A DNA stretch of 64,000 nt, from positions 103,368 to 167,367 of the forward strand of contig JAJZUC010000001.1 of assembly GCA_021847245.1 (NCBI GenBank), in the 5' to 3' direction. Shown in pieces: positions 52,318-60,087 of this stretch. The translations under genes were made by a program, and so were the position numbers. The notes under the pieces are model-generated. The model was not told the origin of the DNA, did no database searches, and was given only the letters and a program-made list of their open reading frames with translations. How positions within the stretch are numbered: position 1 is the first letter of the stretch; each line of letters starts with the position of its first letter. The DNA is from Deltaproteobacteria bacterium. Lineage in GTDB: Bacteria > Desulfobacterota > Desulfuromonadia > Geobacterales > Geobacteraceae.

Positions 52318-54141
52318 TTACCACTTGATGCGGAGGCCGCCTTCGAACCAGCGGCTGGGGTTCTTGAAAATCTCGTCGTGATATTGATTGTTGCTGAACA
52401 GGTTGTGGCCGGTGGCGAAGAGTTCGGCCTCGGTGTTACCGCTTCTGAAAAAGCGCCACCCCAAGTTTAGATCCCAGATGAAGTTGCCGTATTTGCCGCC
52501 CCAAGAGCTCGGGGTGTTCCAGTCGCGGTAATAGCCGATGAGGGAGCCGCGGAAGCGCTGCCGGTCGTCGTAGTGGAGGCCCAGATCCCAGGTTTGACGG
52601 GCTACACCGTCAAGTTTTTCGCCGGTCTCAAGGTTCCTTGCGTCGGTGAAGACATAGCCTGCGGTGAGCCAAGAGTTGTAGAGCGGAACGGTGCGGGCCT
52701 CAATCTCGAAACCTTCCCGCAGCGTTCTTGTCACTGTGTCACCCCGCTCCTTGAATTCATTGCGGAACCAGGTTCCTTTGAGCCAGAGGAAGGGGATGTC
52801 TGTGGTTTCGAAACCGGTCTGGACGGTCCAGCCAGTGTCTTTGGTGGCATAAGCCGGGTTCAAGACCGGCAGGTTGTAGCCCCGGGCCGTGTAGGCCCGT
52901 AGCAGTGTCTTGTCGGTGATGCCAAGGGTTACCCCGATGCTGGGGCTGAAGAAGTCGCCGGTTTTGCTGGTCAGGTCGTAACGGACTGCTGGGGTGATGG
53001 TAAGCCGCTTCCAGGCGATGGTGTCGTTCAGGAAGAAGCCCCATTTGTCGTTGGAGGCGTCGATATTGAAGAGGGGGTTCTTGGCCTGTCCATGGTCGAA
53101 GTCGATCCCACCGGTCAGGGTGTGGAGACCCTGGCGCCAAGTAAGTATAGCCGCGCCCCCGGCTGTTTTCTCGTCGTTGGTGATGGTAGCTAAACGCTCG
53201 CCGGTGCTGATGTCGTCATAACCTTCAGTGAAATCGAATCGCGTTCCTTTGATGAGGGCGTTGAAGGTTAGCCGGTCGGTCAGGGAGTAGTCGAGGGAGA
53301 GAGTCGACTGGAGGATGCGAAGCTTAAATTGGTCCGAAAATCCGGCGAATGTGATAAGGCCAACCTGCGGCGCTGTTTCCATGGAGTTGAAGGTGAGGCG
53401 GAGGCTTCCCCGGTCGGACAGGTTCCAGCGGAGCTTGGCGTAAGCGTTGTTGTTCTCGGTGGCGTTGAAGGGATGGAAGCCGTTGCTCTGGAGGTTGCCG
53501 CCCGAAAGATAGTAGCCGAGCCGGCCAACCGTGCCGGAGAGTTCTCCTCGTCCGTCGCGGGTGCCGTTCTCGCCACCTGAGAAAGATGCGGCGCCGCTGA
53601 AGGAGGCATGAAGGGCCGGCTCCTTCGTGATGACGTTGACTATACCTCCCAAGGAGGAGCTCCAACTCGAGGATGCGGGCCCCTTCAGGATTTCCACCCG
53701 CTCAATGTTCTGGACCGGGACCATGCCAGGGATGGCATAGCTGTCGGACTCGTTGTCAATGGGTACCCCGTCGATCAGGATCTGGATAAAACGGGTGGTG
53801 GCTCCAGCGAACTCAGTAAGAGTGGGAGCTCCTGGAGCGGTGTTGCCGGCGACCTGAACCCCGGGAACGATGGCGAGGACATCGGCCAGGGTGTGGGCAT
53901 TTATTGCCTCGATTTCTTCGGCGGTGATGACGGTTATGTTCTCGGCACTCCGGGAGAGGGGGCGCGGCGAGCGGGTGGCAGAGGTTACAGTCAGGTCCTG
54001 GGGTTCGTAGTAGAGCTCCATTGTCTCCCGGTCGCCGTCGGTTTCGGCGTGGGCAGGGAGGGGGAGACACAGGATGAACTGGGCAAGGAGGAAAAGAAAA
54101 ACGAGCCGCTCCCCCAGCGCCAATAGCCGCCGGAAACGCAT
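52318..54141 (-). CDS. TonB-dependent outer-membrane receptor
   Basis: About 607 residues from ATG 54141 (an in-frame ATG at 54183 would add 14 residues before the signal peptide, and neither has a clear ribosome site). Signal peptide FRRLLALGERLVFLFLLAQF to AHA. The plug domain at about 45-160 begins DLTVTSATRSPRPLS, and has VPGVQVAGN, ILIDGVPIDN and VEILKGPASSSWSSSLGGIVNVI. The 22-strand barrel follows and ends in Trp (GGLRIKW). The receptor belongs to the colicin I/vitamin B12 type broad class; the ligand is unknown. It is first in the receptor-binding protein-kinase operon. Confidence 0.94.
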   Translation of the reverse strand: MRFRRLLALGERLVFLFLLAQFILCLPLPAHAETDGDRETMELYYEPQDLTVTSATRSPRPLSRSAENITVITAEEIEAINAHTLADVLAIVPGVQVAGNTAPGAPTLTEFAGATTRFIQILIDGVPIDNESDSYAIPGMVPVQNIERVEILKGPASSSWSSSLGGIVNVITKEPALHASFSGAASFSGGENGTRDGRGELSGTVGRLGYYLSGGNLQSNGFHPFNATENNNAYAKLRWNLSDRGSLRLTFNSMETAPQVGLITFAGFSDQFKLRILQSTLSLDYSLTDRLTFNALIKGTRFDFTEGYDDISTGERLATITNDEKTAGGAAILTWRQGLHTLTGGIDFDHGQAKNPLFNIDASNDKWGFFLNDTIAWKRLTITPAVRYDLTSKTGDFFSPSIGVTLGITDKTLLRAYTARGYNLPVLNPAYATKDTGWTVQTGFETTDIPFLWLKGTWFRNEFKERGDTVTRTLREGFEIEARTVPLYNSWLTAGYVFTDARNLETGEKLDGVARQTWDLGLHYDDRQRFRGSLIGYYRDWNTPSSWGGKYGNFIWDLNLGWRFFRSGNTEAELFATGHNLFSNNQYHDEIFKNPSRWFEGGLRIKW

Positions 54142-54210
54142 TCCGGCGGATGCTGTCGCTATGGGGAGGCTCGATGGTGGCATGGGGTTTGCTGTTTAAT
54201 GAGAAAGTCT

Positions 54211-54238
54211 GTTATTGGCAGGCGCCCCTGCTTATAAC
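54211..54238. promoter_or_regulatory. 28-bp operator dyad between TonB operon and geopeptide gene
   Basis: GTTAT-2-GCAGG-4-CCTGC-2-ATAAC, with both 10-base arms perfectly complementary. It overlaps the predicted -10 of the TonB operon and lies 72 bases before the geopeptide ATG. The size and symmetry suit a dimeric regulator. It is not a match to an operator family that I can name with confidence. Confidence 0.68.
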
Positions 54239-54260
54239 AAAAAAGATACGGTGTTGTCCA
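54231..54260 (-). promoter_or_regulatory. promoter of the TonB receptor operon
   Basis: On the minus strand: TGGACA (54260-54255), 18 bases, TATAAG (54236-54231). Both boxes match five of six consensus bases. The dyad 54211-54238 covers the -10 and the predicted start. Confidence 0.58.
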
Positions 54261-54309
54261 TTTCATTCTGTACCTTCGGTGATTACTGCGCCAAAAGGAG
54301 ATGAGAGCC

Positions 54310-54429
54310 ATGAGTGAGATCACAGACGAGGTGGTGGTGCTGGATGCCGGAACATCCAGCGCCCCCGAGGGGCCGACGGCTTGCTGCACGTCGTCGTTAG
54401 TAACCACAAGGGTTCAGCCGGCAGAGTAG
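54310..54429 (+). CDS. geopeptide-type RiPP precursor, 39 residues
   Basis: A short peptide gene with AAGGAGA 9 bases before the ATG. The N-terminal leader is acidic (MSEITDEVVVLDAGTSS). The presumptive core APEGPTACCTSSLVTTRV contains adjacent Cys residues. A SPASM radical SAM enzyme of the geopeptide-maturase type lies downstream on the same strand, so this is the likely substrate. The modification is presumably thioether or another C-centred crosslink at the Cys pair, by analogy with other SPASM systems. I recall geopeptides as a bioinformatically defined family without a known structure. Confidence 0.78.
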   Translation: MSEITDEVVVLDAGTSSAPEGPTACCTSSLVTTRVQPAE

Positions 54430-54442
54430 CACTAAGGAGGAG

Positions 54443-54473
54443 AGGGGAGGGGACCGTTTCCCCTCCCTTTCTT
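54443..54473 (+). terminator. terminator or attenuator after the geopeptide gene
   Basis: AGGGGAGGGGA (54443-54453), loop CCGTT, TCCCCTCCCTT (54459-54469), T, CTT. A stable stem with a short T-rich tail, placed 14 bases after the stop. It would give more precursor mRNA than maturase mRNA, a usual arrangement in RiPP operons. Confidence 0.72.
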
Positions 54474-54539
54474 CGCCCTCCGGCCATTTCGCGGGTCCCG
54501 TGCCAGAAAAGGGCGGGATGTCCGGTTCAGCACCGGGGC

Positions 54540-54720
54540 GTTGCCCCCGCCCCCACGTACTTTCTTTGGCCGCCCAAAGAAAGTACGCAAAGAAAACCGC
54601 CCCTGATGCCTTGGCCGCTGGCGCGGCTTCCCTCGCTCCGTCGGACGCTGCGGCGGGGGCCGGAACTCGCTTCGCTCAGACAGCCGCCCCCCTTCTTCCG
54701 CCGCGTCCTTACTCACTCGG
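54540..54720. repeat. interspersed repeat with a CTTTCTTTGG palindrome
   Basis: Core palindrome CGTACTTTCTTTGG (54556-54569) / CCAAAGAAAGTACG (54574-54587), followed by GCAAAGAAAACCGCCCCTGAT and a stretch with GCTTCCCTCGCTCCG and AACTCGCTTCGCTCAGACA. I recall this composite as a widespread intergenic repeat of proteobacterial genomes. It takes up half the 383-base gap between precursor and maturase. The frame through it on the plus strand is not a real extension of the maturase. The ends of the element are approximate. Confidence 0.6.
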
Positions 54721-54812
54721 CTGCGGCAAAGGGGGAGAGACGAAAAGCGATAAGCGATAAGCAGGATTGCCCCCCCTTCATTCTGTCCATCACCTTTTCA
54801 TTCGGAGCCCCC

Positions 54813-56057
54813 ATGATCCTCTCCCGTTACGTCAAGGAATTCCCCTCCCCCGAGTCCCCTGACCAGCTCCTCCTCTTCTCCTGCCGCACCGGTGCGGTGG
54901 TGCGGGTGTCCCGGGCCACCTTCGCCGCGGCCCGGGCCGGCACCCTCTCTCCCGCGGCAGCCGCTACCCTGGAGCAGCACGGCTTCCTCACCCCCGACCG
55001 CGCCACGGAGCGGGCGGAGATGCTCGCCTGGTTCGACCGGATCAACGCCGGGCGGCGCCGCGCCGGTCTGGTGGCGGTCCTGACCCGGCGCTGCAATCTG
55101 GCCTGTCCTTACTGCTTCGAGGGGGGGCAGGCACCGGAGGGTGACATGGCGGAAGAGACCGCCGATCTGCTGGTGGCGATGATCGGGCGGGAATACTTTG
55201 CCAAGGGATGGCGGGTGGATCTCGATTTCTACGGCGGCGAGCCGCTGCTGCGTCCCGGCCTGATCCGGCGGATCGCCGCGCCGCTGCGGGCCGCGGGGGG
55301 CGAACTGTTCCACGGGCACCTGGTCAGTAACGGCACCCTCCTCGACCGGGAGGTGATGGCGGAGCTGGTCCCCCTGGGGATCGAGTCGGTGAAGGTGACC
55401 CTTGACGGCCCGCCCCACGTCCATGACCGCCACCGCCCCTACGGCGGCGGCGCCGGGAGTTTCCGCGACATCCTGCGGGGGGTGAAGGAGGTGGCGGAGC
55501 TGGTGAGGGTCCACGTGGGAGGGAACTTTACGCGGGAAACCTGGCGGGAGTACCCGGCGCTTCTGGATCTGCTGGTGGCGGAGGGGCTCACCCCGGAGCG
55601 GCTCGGGACGGTGCGCTTCACCCCGGCCGTGGGAGGGAAGGGGAGGGGGTGCGTGACCTGCGAGGAGCCGTGGCTGGCGGAGGCGGAGCTTTCCCTGCGG
55701 CAGGAGCTGGCGGCGCGGGGATTCCGGCTGCCGAAGCCCGGCCCCTTCTCCTGCATGATCGATCTGGCAAGTGACCTGGCGGTGGATGCCGACGGTCGCT
55801 GCTACAAATGCCCCGCCTTCATGGGGCACGCGGGGTACGCCGTGGGGACCCTGGGCGGCGGCCTCACCGGCGCACTCCCCGCCTACGGCCCCGATATCTG
55901 GAAGACGGAGGAGTGCCTCGGCTGCGCCTGGCTCCCCTTGTGCTTCGGCGGCTGCCGCTTCATGCGGCTGGCGGAGGCGGGAGGCGTGGACGGGGTGTCG
56001 TGCCTGCGGGGGTACCTGGACGCTACCCTGGAGACGGGGGTGCGGCGGGCGGCTTGA
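54813..56057 (+). CDS. geopeptide radical SAM/SPASM maturase
   Basis: 414 residues. The N-terminal 1-85 region is a small domain as in other peptide-modifying radical SAM enzymes (LLLFSCRTGAVVRVSRATF, TLEQHGFLTP). The radical SAM site is RRCNLACPYCFEGG (Cys near 94, 98, 101), followed by VDLDFYGGEPLLRPGLI near 132 and LVSNGTLLDREV. The C-terminal SPASM part has CYKCPAFMGHAGYAVG near 330 and ECLGCAWLPLCFGGCRFM near 368, so two auxiliary [4Fe-4S] clusters are likely. The best partner is the 39-residue peptide upstream. ATG 54813 is preferred because the longer frame runs through the interspersed repeat. Confidence 0.9.
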   Translation: MILSRYVKEFPSPESPDQLLLFSCRTGAVVRVSRATFAAARAGTLSPAAAATLEQHGFLTPDRATERAEMLAWFDRINAGRRRAGLVAVLTRRCNLACPYCFEGGQAPEGDMAEETADLLVAMIGREYFAKGWRVDLDFYGGEPLLRPGLIRRIAAPLRAAGGELFHGHLVSNGTLLDREVMAELVPLGIESVKVTLDGPPHVHDRHRPYGGGAGSFRDILRGVKEVAELVRVHVGGNFTRETWREYPALLDLLVAEGLTPERLGTVRFTPAVGGKGRGCVTCEEPWLAEAELSLRQELAARGFRLPKPGPFSCMIDLASDLAVDADGRCYKCPAFMGHAGYAVGTLGGGLTGALPAYGPDIWKTEECLGCAWLPLCFGGCRFMRLAEAGGVDGVSCLRGYLDATLETGVRRAA

Positions 56058-56065
56058 ACAAAAGG

Positions 56066-56140
56066 TCCCCTGAGCAGAAGTTCGGCTGCGTTGCTGCTCT
56101 GTTCGGACTTTTCCAGTAGATCCTGCACGTCATTGTCCAT
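56066..56140 (-). pseudogene. truncated HEPN-domain protein
   Basis: The ATG overlaps the last base of the MNT gene stop, the standard arrangement of MNT-HEPN pairs. The first 24 residues (MDNDVQDLLEKSEQSSNAAE, then LLLR) match the start of HEPN proteins. After that the frame leaves the HEPN pattern (RGPFVQAARRT) and runs antisense through the maturase gene. The Rx4-6H catalytic motif is therefore missing. The break lies within about 15 bases of the maturase stop, which marks a rearrangement junction. Confidence 0.58.
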
Positions 56141-56472
56141 CAGAGTGCCATCCCTTCTTGTCGGACGTTGAGCAGCAGGGGGGAGCGGCGTGTGTGGAAC
56201 GCGGCTGCTTCGTAGGGAATTACGGAAACAACGGTGTCGTACTTGAGCGAGATGTCGCTGATGGTCGCCAGGTACCGTTCGCGCTCGGTGGCGATATCCT
56301 GAAGATGGTCCAGTACAACGATGATGTCGACATCCGAATCGTCCGTGAAATCGCCCCGCGCGTAGGAGCCGAAGAGGATGATCTCCTTGAGCCGGGTGCC
56401 GTAAATTCTCTGGAGTTCGGAGCGAGTTTCCGCAAGCAGCTGGTCAATCTTGTCTGGAAATCGTTGTGCCAT
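56140..56472 (-). CDS. MNT-domain minimal nucleotidyltransferase (antitoxin-like)
   Basis: A 110-residue nucleotidyltransferase with the intact signature GSYARGDFTDDSDVDI (Gly35-Ser36, Asp47, Asp49). In MntA-HepT modules such proteins AMPylate and silence a HEPN RNase. The partner gene beginning at its stop codon is truncated here, so the pair seems inactivated, leaving an orphan antitoxin. A third acidic residue falls in YDTVVSVIPYE. It is on the minus strand between the maturase and the DRTGG gene. Confidence 0.88.
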   Translation of the reverse strand: MAQRFPDKIDQLLAETRSELQRIYGTRLKEIILFGSYARGDFTDDSDVDIIVVLDHLQDIATERERYLATISDISLKYDTVVSVIPYEAAAFHTRRSPLLLNVRQEGMAL

Positions 56473-56560
56473 GGAAGCCGGGTGCCTCCCGTCAGATGCG
56501 TTCTCTCTATGTTTACCAGAAAAAACGCACTCTTTCCACCGTTATGCTTTGACAACGTCC

Positions 56561-57655
56561 CTACCCCAGCAGCCTGTCCAGCTGGTCGAAGTCGAGCACC
56601 TCTTCGGCCTGGGCCTTGATCAGGTCGATCTTTTCCGTGTCCTCGGCGCTGATCTTGGAGACGTGGTAGGTGAGGGCGGTGAAGACGTCGGCGGTGGTCT
56701 CGTGGATCCGGATGTAGGGGATGTTGCTGTCGTCGAGGATCTTCTGGGTGATGGCGGAGATCGGCGCGTGGCCGGGGATGATGAGGCCGGCGATCTTCTC
56801 GTAGTAGGACGGGATGTGGTAGAGGGACGAGAGGGTGACGAGGAGCTCGTCCCGGGAGCTGGTGCTGACGAGGAGCGTCGAGTCTAGGAGGTTGTCGATC
56901 ACCTTCTGGGACGAGGCGGCGCCGAGCTGGATGTGGTGGATGATCCGCGTTCCCTGGCTCCGGTCCCCCTTGAGGGGATGGCCGAGGAGCCGGGAGATGC
57001 TGTTGAGGGTCGGGTCGGCGAGGACGGGGGAGTAGTCGAAGGCGCCGACGACGCTGATCCGGTCCGGCGCGAAGGCGCGGGCGAGGTACGAGAGGGAGGT
57101 CTCGCGCTTTTCCGGGACGAGCTTGTTGACGAGGAGCGCCCGCACGTCGGCCCCTTCCAGCCGGTAGAGGGGGAGGTTGAGCTGGACCGAGTCGATGACG
57201 TTGCCGATCCCGCCGCCGGAGACCATGATGACCGGGGCATCGACGAGCTTCGCCACCCGGGCGTTGTTGAGGCCGATGACCGAGCCGACGCCGCCGTGGC
57301 CGGCTCCTTCGATGATGAGGAAGTCGTTCTTCGCCTCCAGCGCCCGGACCGCCTCGGTGATCCGCTCCACCGGCTGGCGGACCGTAATCTCGCCGTCGAT
57401 GAACTTCTTGGTGGAGCCCCGCCCCAGCACCACCGGCGACATGTGGGCGATGTCCGCTTCGAGGCCGTAGATGCGGGCCATGAGGGCGGCGTCCTTGTCG
57501 ACGGTCACGCCGTTGAAATCCTGGCATTTGGGGCCGATGGCCTTGATGAATCCTACCCTGCCGTACTTCTTCCGCGCCAGGTGCATGAGCGAGACGCTGA
57601 CGGTGGTCTTGCCCGAGTGCTGCCCCGTGGCGGCGATGAAAACCTTCCTGCACAT
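56561..57655 (-). CDS. BioD-like/DRTGG-domain protein (phosphotransacetylase N-terminal type)
   Basis: 364 residues. The N-terminal BioD/CobB-like P-loop domain has FIAATGQHSGKTTVSVSL near 6-23 and a later FLIIEGAGHGGVGSVIG near 113. The DRTGG domain is at about 215-325 (TRIIHHIQLGAASSQKVIDNLL, LIIPGHAPISAITQKIL). The layout equals the regulatory N-terminal half of long phosphate acetyltransferases, here free of the catalytic domain. A nucleotide-sensing role is likely; the target is unknown. No neighbouring gene forms an operon with it. Confidence 0.9.
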   Translation of the reverse strand: MCRKVFIAATGQHSGKTTVSVSLMHLARKKYGRVGFIKAIGPKCQDFNGVTVDKDAALMARIYGLEADIAHMSPVVLGRGSTKKFIDGEITVRQPVERITEAVRALEAKNDFLIIEGAGHGGVGSVIGLNNARVAKLVDAPVIMVSGGGIGNVIDSVQLNLPLYRLEGADVRALLVNKLVPEKRETSLSYLARAFAPDRISVVGAFDYSPVLADPTLNSISRLLGHPLKGDRSQGTRIIHHIQLGAASSQKVIDNLLDSTLLVSTSSRDELLVTLSSLYHIPSYYEKIAGLIIPGHAPISAITQKILDDSNIPYIRIHETTADVFTALTYHVSKISAEDTEKIDLIKAQAEEVLDFDQLDRLLG

Positions 57656-57688
57656 ATATTCTGAGCGTTTTCCTTTCCGTTTCCGATA

Positions 57689-57760
57689 GAGACTCTTGCA
57701 CGAAGTCTTTTCCCACTCCCTTGACGGGAGGGGAGTTCTTGGGACTTTTGCACGAGTCTC
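57689..57760. repeat. palindromic repeat upstream of the V-ATPase operon
   Basis: Outer arms GAGACTCTTGCACGAAGTC and GACTTTTGCACGAGTCTC are imperfect complements. They enclose CACTCCCTTGACGGGAGGGG, the same core as the repeat at 49.7 kb. A composite nested palindrome, probably an intergenic mobile repeat. Between it and the first ATPase gene are CCCGTTTTTTC and a lone TATAAT (57783-57788) with no good -35. Confidence 0.65.
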
Positions 57761-57850
57761 AATAAATTCCCCGTTTTTTCAGTATAATTTCAGTAACCGT
57801 CCCTCTGCAAGCGCGTATACGCAACGGGGACGGGAACCGGGAGAACGGGG

Positions 57851-58174
57851 ATGGGGAAGGGGATTCTGGCGGACATCGTCCGGCTGGAGGAGGAGATTCA
57901 CCGCCGGCTGGAAGGGGAGCGGCAGCGGGCCGCGGCGCTTGTGGCGGAGGCCCGCCGGGAGCGGGATGGGGCGGTCGCCGCGGAGGAGGCCCGGCTGCGG
58001 GAGGAGCTCGACCGGGCGGTGGCGGCGGCGCGGGAGGGGGCGCTCCGGGAGGCGCAGGCCCGGGAGCGTGAGGCAGAGGCGCGGGGGGCGCGGCTGGCCG
58101 CCCTGGACGACGGTTTCCTGCGGGAGAGGGTCCGAGCCCGTCTGGCCGCGCTCCTGCCGGGAGGGGGGCCATGA
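57851..58174 (+). CDS. V/A-type ATPase peripheral-stalk subunit (G/H)
   Basis: A 107-residue, Ala/Glu/Arg-rich protein, almost entirely a charged coiled coil (LEEEIHRRLEGERQRAAAL, EEARLREELDRAVAAARE). This is the expected form of subunit G/H that pairs with subunit E to make the peripheral stalk. It heads the cluster as in the Thermus order G-I-K-E-C-F-A-B-D. It overlaps subunit I by 4 bases (ATGA). Identity rests on position and coiled-coil character, because sequence conservation is low. Confidence 0.82.
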   Translation: MGKGILADIVRLEEEIHRRLEGERQRAAALVAEARRERDGAVAAEEARLREELDRAVAAAREGALREAQAREREAEARGARLAALDDGFLRERVRARLAALLPGGGP

Positions 58175-60087
58175 TCGTCCGGATGGCGAAGATCGAGATT
58201 GCCGGCCCGAAGGAGCTCCTCCTCGACGTTCTCGCCCTGGTGCAGGAGCTGGGGCTTTTCCAGGTGGAGCCGGAGCCCGGCGGCTTCGTCGAGGCGGGGG
58301 TCGAGGCGAAGGTGCGGCCCCTGGTCCCCGATGAGCAGCTGGTGGCGGAGCGGCTCTTCCTCGAAAACCTCGGAAGCGGGATCGCGGGGGTCCTTGCGGC
58401 CCTCCCCCGGTCGGCGGTCGGTACGAGCCCCCTCGACCCCCAGGCCGCCCTGGCGGTGGTTGCCGCCGCCGTCGGGGGGCATGGCGCCTGGTGCCGGGAG
58501 CAGGAGGAGCGGCTCGCCGCCCTGCGCCGGGAACGGGACGAGCTGCAGCGCCACGCCGTGATCGTCGAGGCGCTGGATCGACTCCTGGCCGGGGTCTCGC
58601 CGGGGGAGGGGGTCGACTGCATCGGCCTGGTGCTGCGGGAGCCGGCGGCGCTGGAGCGTCTCCGGTGGCTGGTGGCCAATGGTACCGAAGGCGCCTCGGA
58701 GCTGCTGACGGCGGTGGCGGCCGACGGGACCACGGTCTGCCTGATCGTCACGGTGCGGGAGCGGGGGGCGCGGCTGCGGGAGCTCTTGGGGGCCGAGCAG
58801 CTGCCGGAGCTGGAGCTGCCGGCGGCGTTCGCCGGGCTTCCGTTTCCCGAGCGGATCCGCCGCCTGCGGGGGAGGCTGGCCGAGGCGGCGGCGGAGATGG
58901 CGGCCATCGAAGGGGCGCTGGCGGATTTCGCCCGGACCTGGGGGGGCGCCTACCTCAGGGCCCGGGAATGGGTGGAGAACCGTCTCTCCCTCCTCCGGCT
59001 CACCGCCCGGGTCCACGAGACGCTCATGTGCTTCGTCGTCCACGGCTGGATGCCGGCCGCCGGCGTGCCGGGGCTGGAGGGGGAACTGGCGGCGCGCTTC
59101 GGCGGCAGGGTGGTGCTGGAGGAGAAGGCGCTGCGGGAGCAGGACCTGCAGCGGATCCCGGTGGCACTGAAGAACCCCCCCTATTTCCGGCCCTTCGAGC
59201 TCTTCTCCCGCATGCTGCCGCTGCCGCGCTATACCTCCTACGACCCGACGCCGTTCATCGGGGTCTTCTTTCCCCTCTTCTTCGGGATGATTCTCGGCGA
59301 CGCCGGCCACGGGACGGTGCTGCTGCTGGCGTCCCTGGCGGCGTTGCGGCTCTGGCCGGGGCGCCCCGTCGTCCGTGACGGGGCGCGGATCCTCCTCGTC
59401 TCTTCCCTTTCCGCCATCGTCTTCGGCTTCGTCTACGGCGAGTTCTTCGGCGAGCTGGGGGAGACCCTCTTCGGGCTGCGCCCGCTCATCGTGGAGCGGC
59501 GCACGGCCATCGTCTCGATGCTCTGGTTTTCCCTGGCGGTGGGGACGGTCCACGTCATTCTCGGGCTCTTTCTTGGCTTCCTCTCGGCCGTGCGCCGGCA
59601 CACCGGCAAGGAGGCGCTCTTCCGGCTGACGACCATCGCCGCCATCCTCTGCCTGGCGCTGCTGGCCGTCTCGCTCTTCCATCTCTTCCCCCGCAACCTG
59701 GCCCGGCCGGCCGTCGTCGCCCTGGTGGCGCTCGTCCCGCTCCTCCTGGCGACGGGAGGGTTCATCGCCCCCCTGGAGTTTCTGCGGACCGTCGGCAACA
59801 TCCTCTCCTACGCCCGGATCATGGCCATCGGCCTCGCCTCGGTCCTCCTCGCCAGCATGGCCAACACCCTCGCCGGGATGACCGGCGACATCGTCACCGG
59901 CATCATCGTGGCGGGGCTGCTTCATACCGTCAATCTCGTCCTGGGGGTCTTCTCCCCCACCATCCAGTCCCTCCGTCTCCACTACGTCGAGTTCTTCAGC
60001 AAGTTCCTGGAGCATGGGGGGAGGGAGTTCGCTCCCTTCAAAAAATCGCGCACGGACAGGGAGGAAGAGTCATGGAAAAGGCACTGA
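58171..60087 (+). CDS. V/A-type ATPase subunit I (V0 a)
   Basis: 638 residues. The cytoplasmic half (1-340) carries alpha/beta and coiled-coil segments. The membrane half (about 345-610) has seven to eight helices, starting PFIGVFFPLFFGMILGDAGHG near 363, the signature of the family. A conserved Arg is in ILSYARIMAIGLAS near 546, the residue opposite the ring Glu. It forms the ion half-channels next to the K ring. It overlaps K by 16 bases. Confidence 0.94.
   Translation: MIVRMAKIEIAGPKELLLDVLALVQELGLFQVEPEPGGFVEAGVEAKVRPLVPDEQLVAERLFLENLGSGIAGVLAALPRSAVGTSPLDPQAALAVVAAAVGGHGAWCREQEERLAALRRERDELQRHAVIVEALDRLLAGVSPGEGVDCIGLVLREPAALERLRWLVANGTEGASELLTAVAADGTTVCLIVTVRERGARLRELLGAEQLPELELPAAFAGLPFPERIRRLRGRLAEAAAEMAAIEGALADFARTWGGAYLRAREWVENRLSLLRLTARVHETLMCFVVHGWMPAAGVPGLEGELAARFGGRVVLEEKALREQDLQRIPVALKNPPYFRPFELFSRMLPLPRYTSYDPTPFIGVFFPLFFGMILGDAGHGTVLLLASLAALRLWPGRPVVRDGARILLVSSLSAIVFGFVYGEFFGELGETLFGLRPLIVERRTAIVSMLWFSLAVGTVHVILGLFLGFLSAVRRHTGKEALFRLTTIAAILCLALLAVSLFHLFPRNLARPAVVALVALVPLLLATGGFIAPLEFLRTVGNILSYARIMAIGLASVLLASMANTLAGMTGDIVTGIIVAGLLHTVNLVLGVFSPTIQSLRLHYVEFFSKFLEHGGREFAPFKKSRTDREEESWKRH

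Noticed and set aside
54217-54233. Sigma-54-like TGGCAGG...CCTGCT upstream of the geopeptide gene
   Set aside because: The GG and GC elements are 11 bases apart instead of 10, and the bases are fully explained by the symmetric dyad 54211-54238.
54381-54812. Long N-terminal extension of the maturase
   Set aside because: The sequence is a translated interspersed repeat (STQRKPP-like) and overlaps the geopeptide gene; no domain is present before MILSRYV.
55883-56065. Remainder of the 85-codon frame after the HEPN stump
   Set aside because: It is antisense to the SPASM-coding end of the maturase and Arg/Pro/Ser-rich, so it is not regarded as protein-coding.
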